From the NCBI GenBank assembly GCA_002347265.1, contig DDYB01000017.1, positions 38,875 to 102,874 of the forward strand: 64,000 nucleotides of DNA. Direction: 5' to 3'. Both the position numbers and the translations under genes were made by a program. How positions within the stretch are numbered: the first letter of the stretch is position 1; the number at the start of each line of letters is the position of its first letter. Shown here piece after piece: positions 47,381 to 55,803 of this stretch. A model generated the notes under the pieces. The model saw only the letters and a list, made by a program, of their open reading frames with translations, made no database searches and was not told the DNA's origin. The stretch is from Desulfobacteraceae bacterium UBA2245. GTDB taxonomy: Bacteria; Desulfobacterota; Desulfobacteria; Desulfobacterales; UBA2245.

Positions 47381-47923
47381 TTATTGAACGGACTTGAAAT
47401 TCTTCAAAACCGAAAAGGCCGGATGCCCGGTTGATTTTTCGCAAGTGCAATCGCCCTGGTTCAGATCCGCTCCGCATTTCGGACACAGGCCCCGGCAGTC
47501 CGGCCGGCAGAGGAATTGAATCGGAAAAGCCATCACCGCCTGTTCCTGCACCGACTCATGAAGATCGATCTGGTCTCCGAAAAAGGCGATCAGCCCCATG
47601 TCCTCATCCTTCAGGGCGATCTCGCCGGCCGTCGTTTGAGGTTCCGGAATCTCCCGGACAAAGGCAACGGCAAAATCATTTTTCAGAACCGTTTCAAATT
47701 CGTTCAGACAGCGGCTGCAGTTCAGGCGCACGGAAAAATGAACCCGCCCTTTCACCTCGACCACGTCGCGAACCCGGATCGCCTTGAAGCTTGTGACCAC
47801 CGGCGACAGAAACACGCAATCGCCGGCCTGCGCCATCTCCCTTAATACCTCGAATTCGGTATACGGAACCTCAAAGGTCGCTTCCAGGCCGGATGCCGGA
47901 ATTCTTTCCACATGAATCTTCAT
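47381..47923 (-). CDS. yceD: YceD/DUF177-family protein
   Basis: A 180-residue protein of the DUF177 (YceD) family, thought to help 23S rRNA/ribosome assembly. The central RLNCSRCLNEFETVL and the C-terminal FLCRPDCRGLCPKCGADLNQG, with four cysteines that may bind metal, are typical. In most bacteria the gene is directly followed by rpmF (ribosomal protein L32). Here it is not: after the stop there are 41 bases and then the end of the convergent binding-protein gene. That is unusual and suggests a rearrangement. Confidence 0.9.
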   Translation of the reverse strand: MKIHVERIPASGLEATFEVPYTEFEVLREMAQAGDCVFLSPVVTSFKAIRVRDVVEVKGRVHFSVRLNCSRCLNEFETVLKNDFAVAFVREIPEPQTTAGEIALKDEDMGLIAFFGDQIDLHESVQEQAVMAFPIQFLCRPDCRGLCPKCGADLNQGDCTCEKSTGHPAFSVLKNFKSVQ

Positions 47924-48002
47924 TTTTCACCTCCGCTGTATTGACCGCTGGACCCGGCATTCCGGAATGTGGGAAATAACGCAGGCGGGAGGATGCAAAA
48001 CA

Positions 48003-48033
48003 AAACCCCCGGACTGGAAAAGACCGGGGGTTT
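48003..48033 (-). terminator. Intrinsic terminator after the nitronate monooxygenase gene
   Basis: AAACCCCCGG at 48003-48012 pairs fully with CCGGGGGTTT at 48024-48033, loop 11 bases. On the minus strand the stem is followed by T-rich sequence (TTTTGTTTTG). It lies 19 bases past the stop codon of the gene at 48053-49141. Confidence 0.8.
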
Positions 48034-48052
48034 GAAAATCAGGTAAATGCAA

Positions 48053-49141
48053 TCAGGCCTTTTCTGCCGCCTCGGCCTGATCATATTCCGAAATCAGGCT
48101 TGTCATCAATTCCTTGACCGAAACGATCTTGTCGACCCGGTAGGCGTTTTTGCCGGCAAAGGCAAAGCCGTGTTTGAGGTTTCCTTTTTTGGCGTTGGAC
48201 AGGGCCATGGCGATGCAATACGGACTCTTCTCAAGCTTGCACGTGGTGATGCAGTGATACGGGCAGCGGAAGGGCTTTTTCTTTCCCTCGGCCACATCGT
48301 CGATAAAGCGGTTCCGAATGGCTCTGCCCGGAAGCCCGACCGGACTTTTGATAATCACCATGTCCTCCTCCCTGGAATCCACATAGGACTGTTTGAACTC
48401 CAGGGCGGCATCGCATTCATGCGTCGCGACAAAGCGGGTTCCCAACTGGACGCCGGCGGCGCCCATCTTCAGAAAACGGTGAACATCCTCTCCGTTATAA
48501 ACGCCTCCGGCTGCGATCACCGGAATCTGTTTCTTGTATTTTTCCACAAAAGGCCGGACCGCATCGATCACCTCGCGGACCAGTTTTTCCAGGCAAAATT
48601 CAGGGTCTCCGATCTGCTCGGGCTTAAAGCCCAGATGACCGCCCGCCTTGGGGCCTTCTACCACAACGGCGTCGGGCAGATAATCGAACTTGGACAACCA
48701 GCGCTTGCAGATTGTCTGAATGGCCCGGGCCGAAGACACGATGGGCACCAGCTTGGTTTTGAATCCGTCTTTCAGATATTGCGGCATGCTCAGAGGGAGG
48801 CCCGCGCCTGAAAAAATCACATCGATCTTTTCCTCCACGGCGGTTTTGACCATATCGGTGAAATTGGTCAGGGCCACCATGATGTTTACCCCGAGAATAC
48901 CCTTGGTCATGCTGCGGGCCTTTTGAATTTCCTTCCGAAGTGCCCGGATATTGGCCTCCAGACCGTTGACGGCGTAGTCCGGCTCATCGCCGCCGATCAT
49001 CGGCGTGGCGATCACGCCCACCCCGCCCTCGTTGGCGACGGCGGAAGCCAGCCCGGAAAGGGATATACCGACTCCCATTCCCCCTTGAATGATGGGAATT
49101 TTTGCGACCAGATCCCCGATTTTTAAAACGGGCAAAGTCAT
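48053..49141 (-). CDS. Nitronate monooxygenase-like FMN enzyme
   Basis: A 362-residue TIM-barrel protein of the 2-nitropropane dioxygenase family: IPIIQGGMGVGISLSGLA near the N-terminus, VVVEGPKAGGHLGF near residue 170, VIAAGGVYNGEDV near 220, and GAAGVQLGTRFVATHEC near 237. Family members oxidise alkyl nitronates or act as FabK-like enoyl-ACP reductases. The FabK option cannot be excluded by eye. The C-terminus has an extra four-cysteine stretch (CPYHCITTCKLEKSPYC) that could bind a metal or iron-sulfur cluster. The start is fixed by AAGGAG 6 bases before ATG. Confidence 0.85.
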   Translation of the reverse strand: MTLPVLKIGDLVAKIPIIQGGMGVGISLSGLASAVANEGGVGVIATPMIGGDEPDYAVNGLEANIRALRKEIQKARSMTKGILGVNIMVALTNFTDMVKTAVEEKIDVIFSGAGLPLSMPQYLKDGFKTKLVPIVSSARAIQTICKRWLSKFDYLPDAVVVEGPKAGGHLGFKPEQIGDPEFCLEKLVREVIDAVRPFVEKYKKQIPVIAAGGVYNGEDVHRFLKMGAAGVQLGTRFVATHECDAALEFKQSYVDSREEDMVIIKSPVGLPGRAIRNRFIDDVAEGKKKPFRCPYHCITTCKLEKSPYCIAMALSNAKKGNLKHGFAFAGKNAYRVDKIVSVKELMTSLISEYDQAEAAEKA

Positions 49142-49459
49142 ATGTGGCTCCTTCATAAAACTCAGATTAAACATACAATGTGACGATCATCGAAGCGGCC
49201 TGAACAAGCCGCCAGCCTTTATCCCAACCATAGGGGCCAGCCCGGCGTTTGTCATTATAAAAGGCGATCCAATCAATCTGAAATTTCGGGTCGCCGGCGC
49301 CTGAAACCAGAGCGGGTACCCGCTTCAAGCCCGGACTGCCGAATTTCACCGATCTTACCTCGACACATTTAACGAAGTACTTTAGCTTAAAACACATGGG
49401 ATTGACAAGCGATTTTATCGAAATCCAAACGGATGCAGAAAACGCATGCCGCTTCTTGC

Positions 49460-51187
49460 CTATCCGGCTTCCGGTTCAAGTGTCTTGCCGGCCCACGAAC
49501 CGGCCGGATGAACCGTCACCTGCGCAAAGGGTATCTCCCATCCGTACCGGTTGCAGGCATCCACGGCGATACTCTGCAAGGCACGGGTCAGAGCCACATA
49601 ATCCTTGGCCGCATTGCCGCTAAATACCGCAATGATATCGATGTCCAGGGAAGATGCACTGGCCTGACTGAACTCCGCGTTAACCGCGGCCAGATTGTCC
49701 CCGTATCCGGCCTTGACCAGCTCCCGCTGAAGCATCTGCTTGAGCTGTTCCGGAATTTCCTGCGTGCACTGTGCCTGATGCTTGTAATCGATGCCGAAGG
49801 TGCTTTTCAAAGAAAAACCCGACGAGATGTTGGTGGGGTTCTGGCTGAGAAAGTCCCCGGTCGAATAGGTTTTGACGCTTCCGCCGTACAGCAGCAGCTG
49901 TACCGATTCCGGAGTCTGGGTCATCACCTGGCCCCGGGTGTTGTCGGACAGAATCACCCAGTCTTTTTCCCGGCAGGGAAACCATGGCTCGTCCGGACCA
50001 AAAGGCCGGGAGGTTTTATCGACAAATTCATTGAGCGGGATTCGAAGACGCCCGCCTTTCAACAGGGGATTTTCCAGTTGGCTGTAGAAATTCAGGGAAA
50101 CCACGCGCCAGGGAATCCCGTCATGAACAATCCGCTCGTTTTCGCGCACCGGTCCCAGATTGATCATCAGTCTGATTTCCTGCCAGAATCGCGGAACATT
50201 CTGCTTGGCGGCCCATGCAAAGCCAAGCAGAAAAATAATGAACAGACTCAGCAGCACCCAGTCGCCGGCAATATACAGCACGAACAAAAAAGCAGCGACA
50301 GCACCGATAACCGTCAAAAGCCGATAACCGATATCAAAGAGCCGGGTGTAAATAGGCGGGTGTTCAATTCGCCGCTGCGGCCGGATCCGGACAATCAGAC
50401 GGTAGGCCAGCCGGAACAGGATCCAGGTGAGCACAAAGCTTGCGGTTGCCAGAATAAAATTACGCCCCCTGCTTTTAAAAAAGGACTGCACCAGCATCTG
50501 CCCGGTTTCCCAGAACGACTTTTTCTCCCTGGATTTCTGCTCCAGCTGATATTGAACCACGGTGAGCTGATTGTTGATCTGATCGGATCTTTTGAGCCAT
50601 TTTTCCTTCAGCTTGTTCAACTGCGCTTTGAGCTGCGCGTCTTCGGTCTGACTGATCAGGTTCTGGATATTGGCGACCGCGGTCTTGGCGATGGGCATTC
50701 TGCTTTGATAATACGCAAGTTCCGATCGCAGCTTCTCCAACTGCCTGGGACGATCGGTCATGCTTTTGAGCTGTTGAATGATCGGGCTGAGCAGATCGAG
50801 AATTTCTCTCTTCCAGTCAAACTCCGGTTCTTTGACCGTATCAAAACGATCCAGATCGATGCCGGTGGAAATCTTCTCGAAATTCTTCTCAAGCGCACCG
50901 ATCGACTCCTGCAGGCGGCTGATATCGGCGCTGATCTCATCCTTGAGGTCGGGAGTTGCAGCCTTCTTGAGTTCGGCCTTTCTGGCCTGAAGCTGCCGGG
51001 TCAAACCCACATGGGTTTCCAGCATTCGGGCCAGCGAATCCGTGGCGCTCTGAACCTCAGATTCGATCTTGACGTCTTGCACCGCCTTAGTCTCCACCGG
51101 CTCCTGGCCCAGAGCGGTACCGAGCGTCATCAGAACGCACAGCCCCAAAATCCATAAAAACTTCTGCAACGATCGGCTTTTTTTCAT
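49460..51187 (-). CDS. Large MscS-family channel with periplasmic coiled coil
   Basis: A 575-residue membrane protein. A signal peptide (about 27 residues) leads to a periplasmic stretch rich in Lys/Glu/Leu at about 35-250 that should form a coiled coil. Several membrane helices follow at about 260-395, then an MscS-like beta domain (NDNTRGQVMTQTPESVQLLL-type region near 455) and a C-terminal domain. The layout resembles MscK/YnaI-type or YbdG-type large MscS channels. It starts 215 bases downstream of a beta-lysine-type operon and reads in the same direction. A role in solute release after osmotic downshock is inferred. Confidence 0.82.
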   Translation of the reverse strand: MKKSRSLQKFLWILGLCVLMTLGTALGQEPVETKAVQDVKIESEVQSATDSLARMLETHVGLTRQLQARKAELKKAATPDLKDEISADISRLQESIGALEKNFEKISTGIDLDRFDTVKEPEFDWKREILDLLSPIIQQLKSMTDRPRQLEKLRSELAYYQSRMPIAKTAVANIQNLISQTEDAQLKAQLNKLKEKWLKRSDQINNQLTVVQYQLEQKSREKKSFWETGQMLVQSFFKSRGRNFILATASFVLTWILFRLAYRLIVRIRPQRRIEHPPIYTRLFDIGYRLLTVIGAVAAFLFVLYIAGDWVLLSLFIIFLLGFAWAAKQNVPRFWQEIRLMINLGPVRENERIVHDGIPWRVVSLNFYSQLENPLLKGGRLRIPLNEFVDKTSRPFGPDEPWFPCREKDWVILSDNTRGQVMTQTPESVQLLLYGGSVKTYSTGDFLSQNPTNISSGFSLKSTFGIDYKHQAQCTQEIPEQLKQMLQRELVKAGYGDNLAAVNAEFSQASASSLDIDIIAVFSGNAAKDYVALTRALQSIAVDACNRYGWEIPFAQVTVHPAGSWAGKTLEPEAG

Positions 51188-51402
51188 TCCGCAAACCTCA
51201 AACTTTTCTTTTCCAACATTCGCGCAAGTCCATACAAAAAATCTGTGCAAAACCCTATCACAAACCCGAAAAAGATAAAAGCTCCCCGGACCGATGCGCA
51301 TAGCGCCGGCAAGCCTGAACTCGAAAATATAGATGAGGAAGAATGGTCGGCTGAGATTGAAGGTTGCGGGCGCTTCGGGGCACCCCCCCGATTTTCCGCC
51401 TT

Positions 51403-52977
51403 TTACCCCTGAAAATTCACATCCTGCATCGCCTTGCAGAAGGTGATCCGGCCGTCTCCGGGCGCGTAAAAATCCGTCATCACCGATTCGATCCGGTATC
51501 CGCACCGAAGGTAAAAGGCGCGGGTTGCTGCGTACTGGGGACGAGAGGAGGTTTCCGCATAAATGCGCGTGCCGCCGGTCTGTTGAATCTTCTCCTCGAT
51601 TCGGGCCATCAGAAACCGGCCCAGGCCCTGGTTCTGAAAATCCGGAGACACGGCAATCCAGTAAAGATCGAAGCTGGAAACCGTGCAGGGAATCGGGCCG
51701 TAGGCCCCGTAACCGGCCAGCCGGTCCCCGCAGCGGGCGAAAAGGAAATGATACCCGCTCTGCTCCCCTTTTTCCAGACGCTCCTGAACCAGTTCTCCGG
51801 CCACCTCGATTTCCGGGGGATAAAAAAAATCCGTGCTTTCAACCAGGCGCTCCACGCGCCCGACATCTTCAGGCAGGGGCTCGGTTTCCAGAACGATCGA
51901 ATCGAAACGTGTTGCATCACTCGGTTCACGGCATTCGGCGCCGAATGTTCCGAACGCAGAACCCGGATCCGGCGGATAGATGGCCGCGGAAACAATTCTT
52001 TCAACCGCCTGTTCAAAGGAAATTCCGGCGCGCGCCAGTGCGGCGGCAAAACCGGCATCCGGCGAGATGCAGGGATTGGCGTTGATTTCCAGAATCCACG
52101 GACGGTTGTTGGAATCGACACGGAAATCCACCCGTGCATAGCCTTTAAGCCCGAAGACCTCCCAGCAGCGCAGGGCAAGACATTTGAGTTCGGCGAGCAG
52201 CGCGGCGTCTTTGCCTTCAAAGTCAAAGCATCGCGGCGTATGGCGATACTCAAACGAGGCTTGATCCCACTTGGCCTTGTAATCCACGATTCGCGGCCGG
52301 TTCTTCTCAAAACTGTCAAAAAGAATCTCCGCGGGCGGCAGCGCGCGAACCGATGCCCCTTCCTGCAACAGGCCCAGGTTGAACTCACGACCCTCGATAA
52401 ACCGCTCGGCAAAGGCCGAGCCGCCCAGCAAGGGCGCGCGTTTTGCGGCCTCCGCGGCAGCGGTCTGTGCATTACCCGGGATCAGAGATGTCTCATCGAT
52501 TCCCAGCGAGGCGTGCTCCCAGACAGATTTAATGATCCAGACGGATTCCTCATTTTGACGGCCAAATCCGGTTGCCGTGAGAACCGGCATCTGAGCGGGA
52601 AACGGGCCGATCCACCGGGGCGTGGGAAGCCCGGCCAGCGCCATGCGCTCCTTGGCCGCAATTTTATCGGAGGTCAGCCGAAGCGCTTCGACGCAGGCGC
52701 CCGTATAAGGAATTTTCAGGGCATCCAGCAGGCTTGGAACCAGATGCAGCAGTCGTCCATGGCCGCCCAGGGATTCGACCAGGTTGAAAACGAGTTCGGC
52801 GCCCATGGCCTCAAGCGTTCGGGAAATTTGTGAAAGATCCAGGCCGCAGGGAACCGGCAAAGGTTCATGGCCGAGCGATTCAAGGGCTGCCGACACGGCC
52901 TCGACCTGGGCCAGCACATCCAGGTCGTCGGCCGAACTGTTTTCGGAAACAATCTGGTGAAGAACGGCGATTTTCAA
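51403..52977 (-). CDS. ATP-grasp ligase (D-Ala-D-Ala ligase-like) fused to GNAT acetyltransferase
   Basis: A 524-residue fusion. Residues 1-315 are an ATP-grasp ligase of the D-Ala-D-Ala ligase type: YTGACVEALRLTSDKIAAKE near 92, metal-binding YARVDFRVDSNNRPWILEIN and NANPCISPDAGF near 280. Residues 345-505 are a GNAT domain with acetyl-CoA loop QNQGLGRFLMARIEE and FYLRCGYR near its end. It should join an amino acid-like carboxylate to an amine using ATP and acetylate an amine. Its ATG overlaps the previous gene's stop (ATGA). It is the third gene of the kamA operon. Confidence 0.88.
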   Translation of the reverse strand: MKIAVLHQIVSENSSADDLDVLAQVEAVSAALESLGHEPLPVPCGLDLSQISRTLEAMGAELVFNLVESLGGHGRLLHLVPSLLDALKIPYTGACVEALRLTSDKIAAKERMALAGLPTPRWIGPFPAQMPVLTATGFGRQNEESVWIIKSVWEHASLGIDETSLIPGNAQTAAAEAAKRAPLLGGSAFAERFIEGREFNLGLLQEGASVRALPPAEILFDSFEKNRPRIVDYKAKWDQASFEYRHTPRCFDFEGKDAALLAELKCLALRCWEVFGLKGYARVDFRVDSNNRPWILEINANPCISPDAGFAAALARAGISFEQAVERIVSAAIYPPDPGSAFGTFGAECREPSDATRFDSIVLETEPLPEDVGRVERLVESTDFFYPPEIEVAGELVQERLEKGEQSGYHFLFARCGDRLAGYGAYGPIPCTVSSFDLYWIAVSPDFQNQGLGRFLMARIEEKIQQTGGTRIYAETSSRPQYAATRAFYLRCGYRIESVMTDFYAPGDGRITFCKAMQDVNFQG

Positions 52978-53984
52978 GATCGTTTTCCTCCGGTTTTTTC
53001 GAGGCCCACCCGTTCAAGGGCCGAATCGAGAATCCATCCGATCAGCCGGACATACGAGATGTTGAAAAGCGAGCAGATGATCGGCAGATCCGAGTGCTTC
53101 GGATGCAGGCCGGCCAGAGGATTGACCTCTATGAAACAGGGTCTTCCGGCATCATCGCACCGAATGTCCATTCGGCCGCCGTCCCGGCAGCCCAGCACCT
53201 GCCAGGCCTCCAGGGCCAGGGCCTCGGCCTGCCGGACCACGGGGTCCGTTTCCGGCGAAACCGGTCGGTACCGGACCCGCTGCTCGTACTCTTCCTTATT
53301 GCTGTAAGAGTAAACCGACTTTTCGGCGTTTTCCAGCAAAAGGATCTCCATGGTGCCGATCACACGGGCGGCTGCGCCGGTTCCCGCAAGGCCGGTGGTA
53401 AATTCCCGGCCGGAGAGAAACCGTTCGATCAGAACCGGCTGATGAAACCGCGAAATCAGATCTTCGCAGATTCCGGGAAGATCCTCTCTGTGCAGGACAA
53501 TGGAACGGCCCGAAATCCCCTTTCCCGTGCCTTCGGCGACCGGTTTTACAAAATACGGGGGTGGAAAATGACCGGCGTCCGAGTCCTTCCGATCGGCGGC
53601 GATCCAGAAATCAGCCGTGGCCAAGCCCGCATCGCGGATCACCCGTTTGGTCATGCCCTTGTGCAAGGTCAGGCTCATCACCATGGGATCGGAAAAGGTA
53701 TAGGGAATGTCGTATAAATCCAGAATGGCCGGCACCTGGGCCTCCCTGCCGATTCCTCTGAGGCCCTCGGCGACATTGAACACCAGGTCCCAGCGCCGGC
53801 CCTGCACCAGAAGCTCGGTGAGGCGCCAGGCGTTTCCGATGCGCTCACACTCGTGGCCAAGCTCGCGGATCGCCGCCTCAAGGGCGTCGATCGTCTCCGC
53901 CCGGTCGAATTCGGCCGTCTCCTCTTCTCCGAATCCCATAGCAAGGTAATCGGAGCGAAGATCATAGGTCAGTCCAATGATCAT
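52974..53984 (-). CDS. ATP-grasp ligase, D-Ala-D-Ala ligase-like
   Basis: A 336-residue single-domain ATP-grasp protein. N-terminal IIGLTYDLRSDYLA; DLVFNVAEGLRGIGREAQVP near 85; the ATP-binding VKPVAEGTGKGISGRS near 155; and the metal-binding GGRMDIRCDDAGRPCFIEVN with NPLAGLHPKHSDLP near 290. It differs from the ATP-grasp domain of the next gene, so this operon has two distinct ligases. The start ATG has GGAG 7 bases upstream. The gene begins 84 bases after kamA and overlaps the next gene by 4 bases. The substrate is unknown; a carboxylate-amine ligation on a beta-lysine product is inferred. Confidence 0.88.
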   Translation of the reverse strand: MIIGLTYDLRSDYLAMGFGEEETAEFDRAETIDALEAAIRELGHECERIGNAWRLTELLVQGRRWDLVFNVAEGLRGIGREAQVPAILDLYDIPYTFSDPMVMSLTLHKGMTKRVIRDAGLATADFWIAADRKDSDAGHFPPPYFVKPVAEGTGKGISGRSIVLHREDLPGICEDLISRFHQPVLIERFLSGREFTTGLAGTGAAARVIGTMEILLLENAEKSVYSYSNKEEYEQRVRYRPVSPETDPVVRQAEALALEAWQVLGCRDGGRMDIRCDDAGRPCFIEVNPLAGLHPKHSDLPIICSLFNISYVRLIGWILDSALERVGLEKTGGKRS

Positions 53985-54068
53985 CTTTTTTCTCCATGAT
54001 TCATGCGAAAATGCGGTTGAAGGACGCTTCCGGGGCTTCGGGCCGGGGAAACGTCCGCACCGCATCAT

Positions 54069-55409
54069 TTATTCAAGACAATTATCCTGGCAACATGTAG
54101 AAGGCCGGGGCGCAGGATCCGGATACCCGAACACCTTGTTCTCGTAGTTTTTCAGAAGCAGGGTGTCGTTATCGCGCCCCTGAATATAATCGGGCATCAG
54201 GGGAATCTTGCCTCCGCCCCCCGGGGCGTCGATTACGTAGGTGGGCACGGCATAGCCGGTCGTAAATCCTCTCAGGCCCTGAATGATCTCCAGTCCTTTT
54301 TCAACCGGGGTTCGGAAATGCCCGGAGCCTGAAATCGGATCGCACTGGTACAGGTAGTAAGGACGAACCCGCATCTTCATCAGGTGGTGGACCAGGGACT
54401 GCATGGTCTGCACCGAATCGTTGATGCCCTTGAGCAGCACGGTCTGGGAGCCCAGAGGAATGCCCGCATCAGCGAGCATGCCGCAGGACCGGTACACTTC
54501 AGGTGTGCATTCCTCAGGATGCGTAAAATGAATGCTCATCCACAGGGGATGATACCGCCGAAGCATGCGCACCAGGCTCGGGGTGATCCGCTGAGGCAGA
54601 ACCACGGGCACCTTGGTGCCGATGCGGATGACCTCCACGTGTGGAATCTCCCGCAGGCGCATGAGAACCCACTCCAGCCGTTCATCGTTGAGCGTCAGCG
54701 GATCGCCGCCGGAAAGCAGCACATCCCGGACCGTGGGGGTGCGCCGGATATAGTCGATGGCCTTTTCCAGCCGGGCGCGTCCGGCATGAAGCGCTCCATG
54801 ACCGACCACCCGGGAACGGGTGCAATACCGGCAATAGGTCGAACAAAAATCAAGCAGCAGAAACAGCACACGGTCGGGATAGCGGTGAACCAATCCCGGA
54901 ACCGGGCTCTGATGCTCCTCGCCCAGCGGATCGTTTGCCTCGCAGGGCAGGGTTACAAATTCCCGAACCGTGGGAACTACCGTCCTCCGCAGCGGCTGAT
55001 CCGGGTCATCGGCAGCGAGCAGGCTGGCAAAATACGGCGTAATCCCCAGCGGCAGCTTGGCGCCGGAAAATTCCACGGCATCCCTTTCCGCTTTGGAAAG
55101 GTTGAGAATTCGACCGAGGTGCTCCGGGGTTCGAATGCGATTATTGATCTGCCAATGCCAGTCATTCCATTGTTTGTCGGCGACATCGGAAAAGTGCGTA
55201 CGCCGGAACAACCGGGTTTTATCGCTGCTTCGCGCGGTGCGTTTCGAACGGAGTGCGCCCGCTACCTTGTGTACGGGTTTTTTAAGTAAAAATAGAAAGT
55301 TATGAGGTTCTGCGGTTAGGGATTCTACAACTTCTTTAGGACTTGGAGGTTCGTCTTCGTCATCGATCAGAAGGGTTTCGGTAAGCTTCATGTCCGTATA
55401 CTGGATCAT
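54069..55409 (-). CDS. kamA: Lysine 2,3-aminomutase (KamA/AblA-like radical SAM enzyme)
   Basis: A 446-residue radical SAM, PLP enzyme. The cluster motif is CSTYCRYC near residue 195. The PLP-binding lysine is in DAPGGGGKIPLMPDY. Both aspartates that hold the amino groups of lysine in characterised lysine 2,3-aminomutase are present (YLYQCDPIS and the D of VIDAPGGGGK), which argues for lysine, not glutamate, as the substrate. The N-terminal 60 residues are longer than usual and charged. It makes beta-lysine from L-lysine and opens the operon with two ATP-grasp genes. An EpmB role is unlikely, as EpmB is short and lacks these neighbours. Confidence 0.9.
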   Translation of the reverse strand: MIQYTDMKLTETLLIDDEDEPPSPKEVVESLTAEPHNFLFLLKKPVHKVAGALRSKRTARSSDKTRLFRRTHFSDVADKQWNDWHWQINNRIRTPEHLGRILNLSKAERDAVEFSGAKLPLGITPYFASLLAADDPDQPLRRTVVPTVREFVTLPCEANDPLGEEHQSPVPGLVHRYPDRVLFLLLDFCSTYCRYCTRSRVVGHGALHAGRARLEKAIDYIRRTPTVRDVLLSGGDPLTLNDERLEWVLMRLREIPHVEVIRIGTKVPVVLPQRITPSLVRMLRRYHPLWMSIHFTHPEECTPEVYRSCGMLADAGIPLGSQTVLLKGINDSVQTMQSLVHHLMKMRVRPYYLYQCDPISGSGHFRTPVEKGLEIIQGLRGFTTGYAVPTYVIDAPGGGGKIPLMPDYIQGRDNDTLLLKNYENKVFGYPDPAPRPSTCCQDNCLE

Positions 55410-55446
55410 AAAATTTTTTACCTTTTTCTAAATGTTGAATTTTCAG

Positions 55447-55539
55447 CTACCGAAAACCGGAAAGGTTTCGGCGCTCCGCAAAAGAGCCGACGCTCGAACA
55501 AGTTTTTAACCAATTGAATCTACAAAAAAAACAAATCAT
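55447..55539 (-). CDS. Possible 30-codon leader ORF before kamA
   Basis: A short frame with a good ribosome site (AGGCGG, 6 bases before ATG) in the leader of kamA, ending 38 bases before the kamA start. The product begins MICFFCRFNWLK and has three cysteines; no family is recognised. An imperfect hairpin (CCGAAACC with GGTTTTCGG) covers its end. It could be a regulatory upstream ORF or chance. Confidence 0.35.
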   Translation of the reverse strand: MICFFCRFNWLKTCSSVGSFAERRNLSGFR

Positions 55540-55577
55540 AATTCACCGCCTGTTTTGGGTCGCCTTTTCTGCGGAAT

Positions 55578-55606
55578 TTAATACTTTCCATTGAAAAAGC
55601 AAGCAA
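55578..55606 (-). promoter_or_regulatory. Candidate promoter for the kamA operon
   Basis: Read on the minus strand: TTGCTT (55601-55606), exactly 17 bases, TATTAA (55578-55583). It lies about 170 bases before the kamA ATG in an A/T-rich gap, with the 30-codon leader ORF in between. Confidence 0.5.
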
Positions 55607-55803
55607 AATCTTGTGCCGGATTCATTTTTTTTACAACCCGGCTCTAAAATTATTTTTCCTTTAATAACAAATAGTTGCAAAATACGATTCTGCCGCTTCG
55701 GCAAAGTCCGAATTTTTTCTTGCCTGAAACCAGCAAATACCGATATTGAGGAAAAATTTACCGGCGGTTAAAAGCCGTAATGTCATCCCAACAGGAGGAT
55801 TAT

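Larger units (their letters stand above)
55410..55803. other. Divergent region between kamA and the small lipoprotein gene
   Basis: 394 A/T-rich bases. The minus strand holds the candidate kamA promoter and the 30-codon leader ORF described separately. On the plus strand only the ribosome site of the lipoprotein gene (AGGAGG at the right edge) is clear. I looked for a lysine riboswitch here and could not find its conserved core. Confidence 0.5.

Noticed and set aside
49433..51157. 574-codon open frame on the + strand
   Set aside because: It is antisense to the MscS gene, has no motif or ribosome site, and is a shadow caused by codon bias.
51364..52833. 489-codon open frame on the + strand
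   Set aside because: Antisense shadow of the ATP-grasp-GNAT gene; the minus-strand frame has clear family motifs.
54069..55409. EpmB (EF-P beta-lysylation) as the role of the aminomutase
   Set aside because: EpmB proteins are about 340 residues and linked with epmA or efp; here the protein is longer and linked to ATP-grasp genes.
55410..55570. Lysine riboswitch before kamA
   Set aside because: Looked for the conserved L-box core and five-helix junction and did not find them; only a weak hairpin is present.
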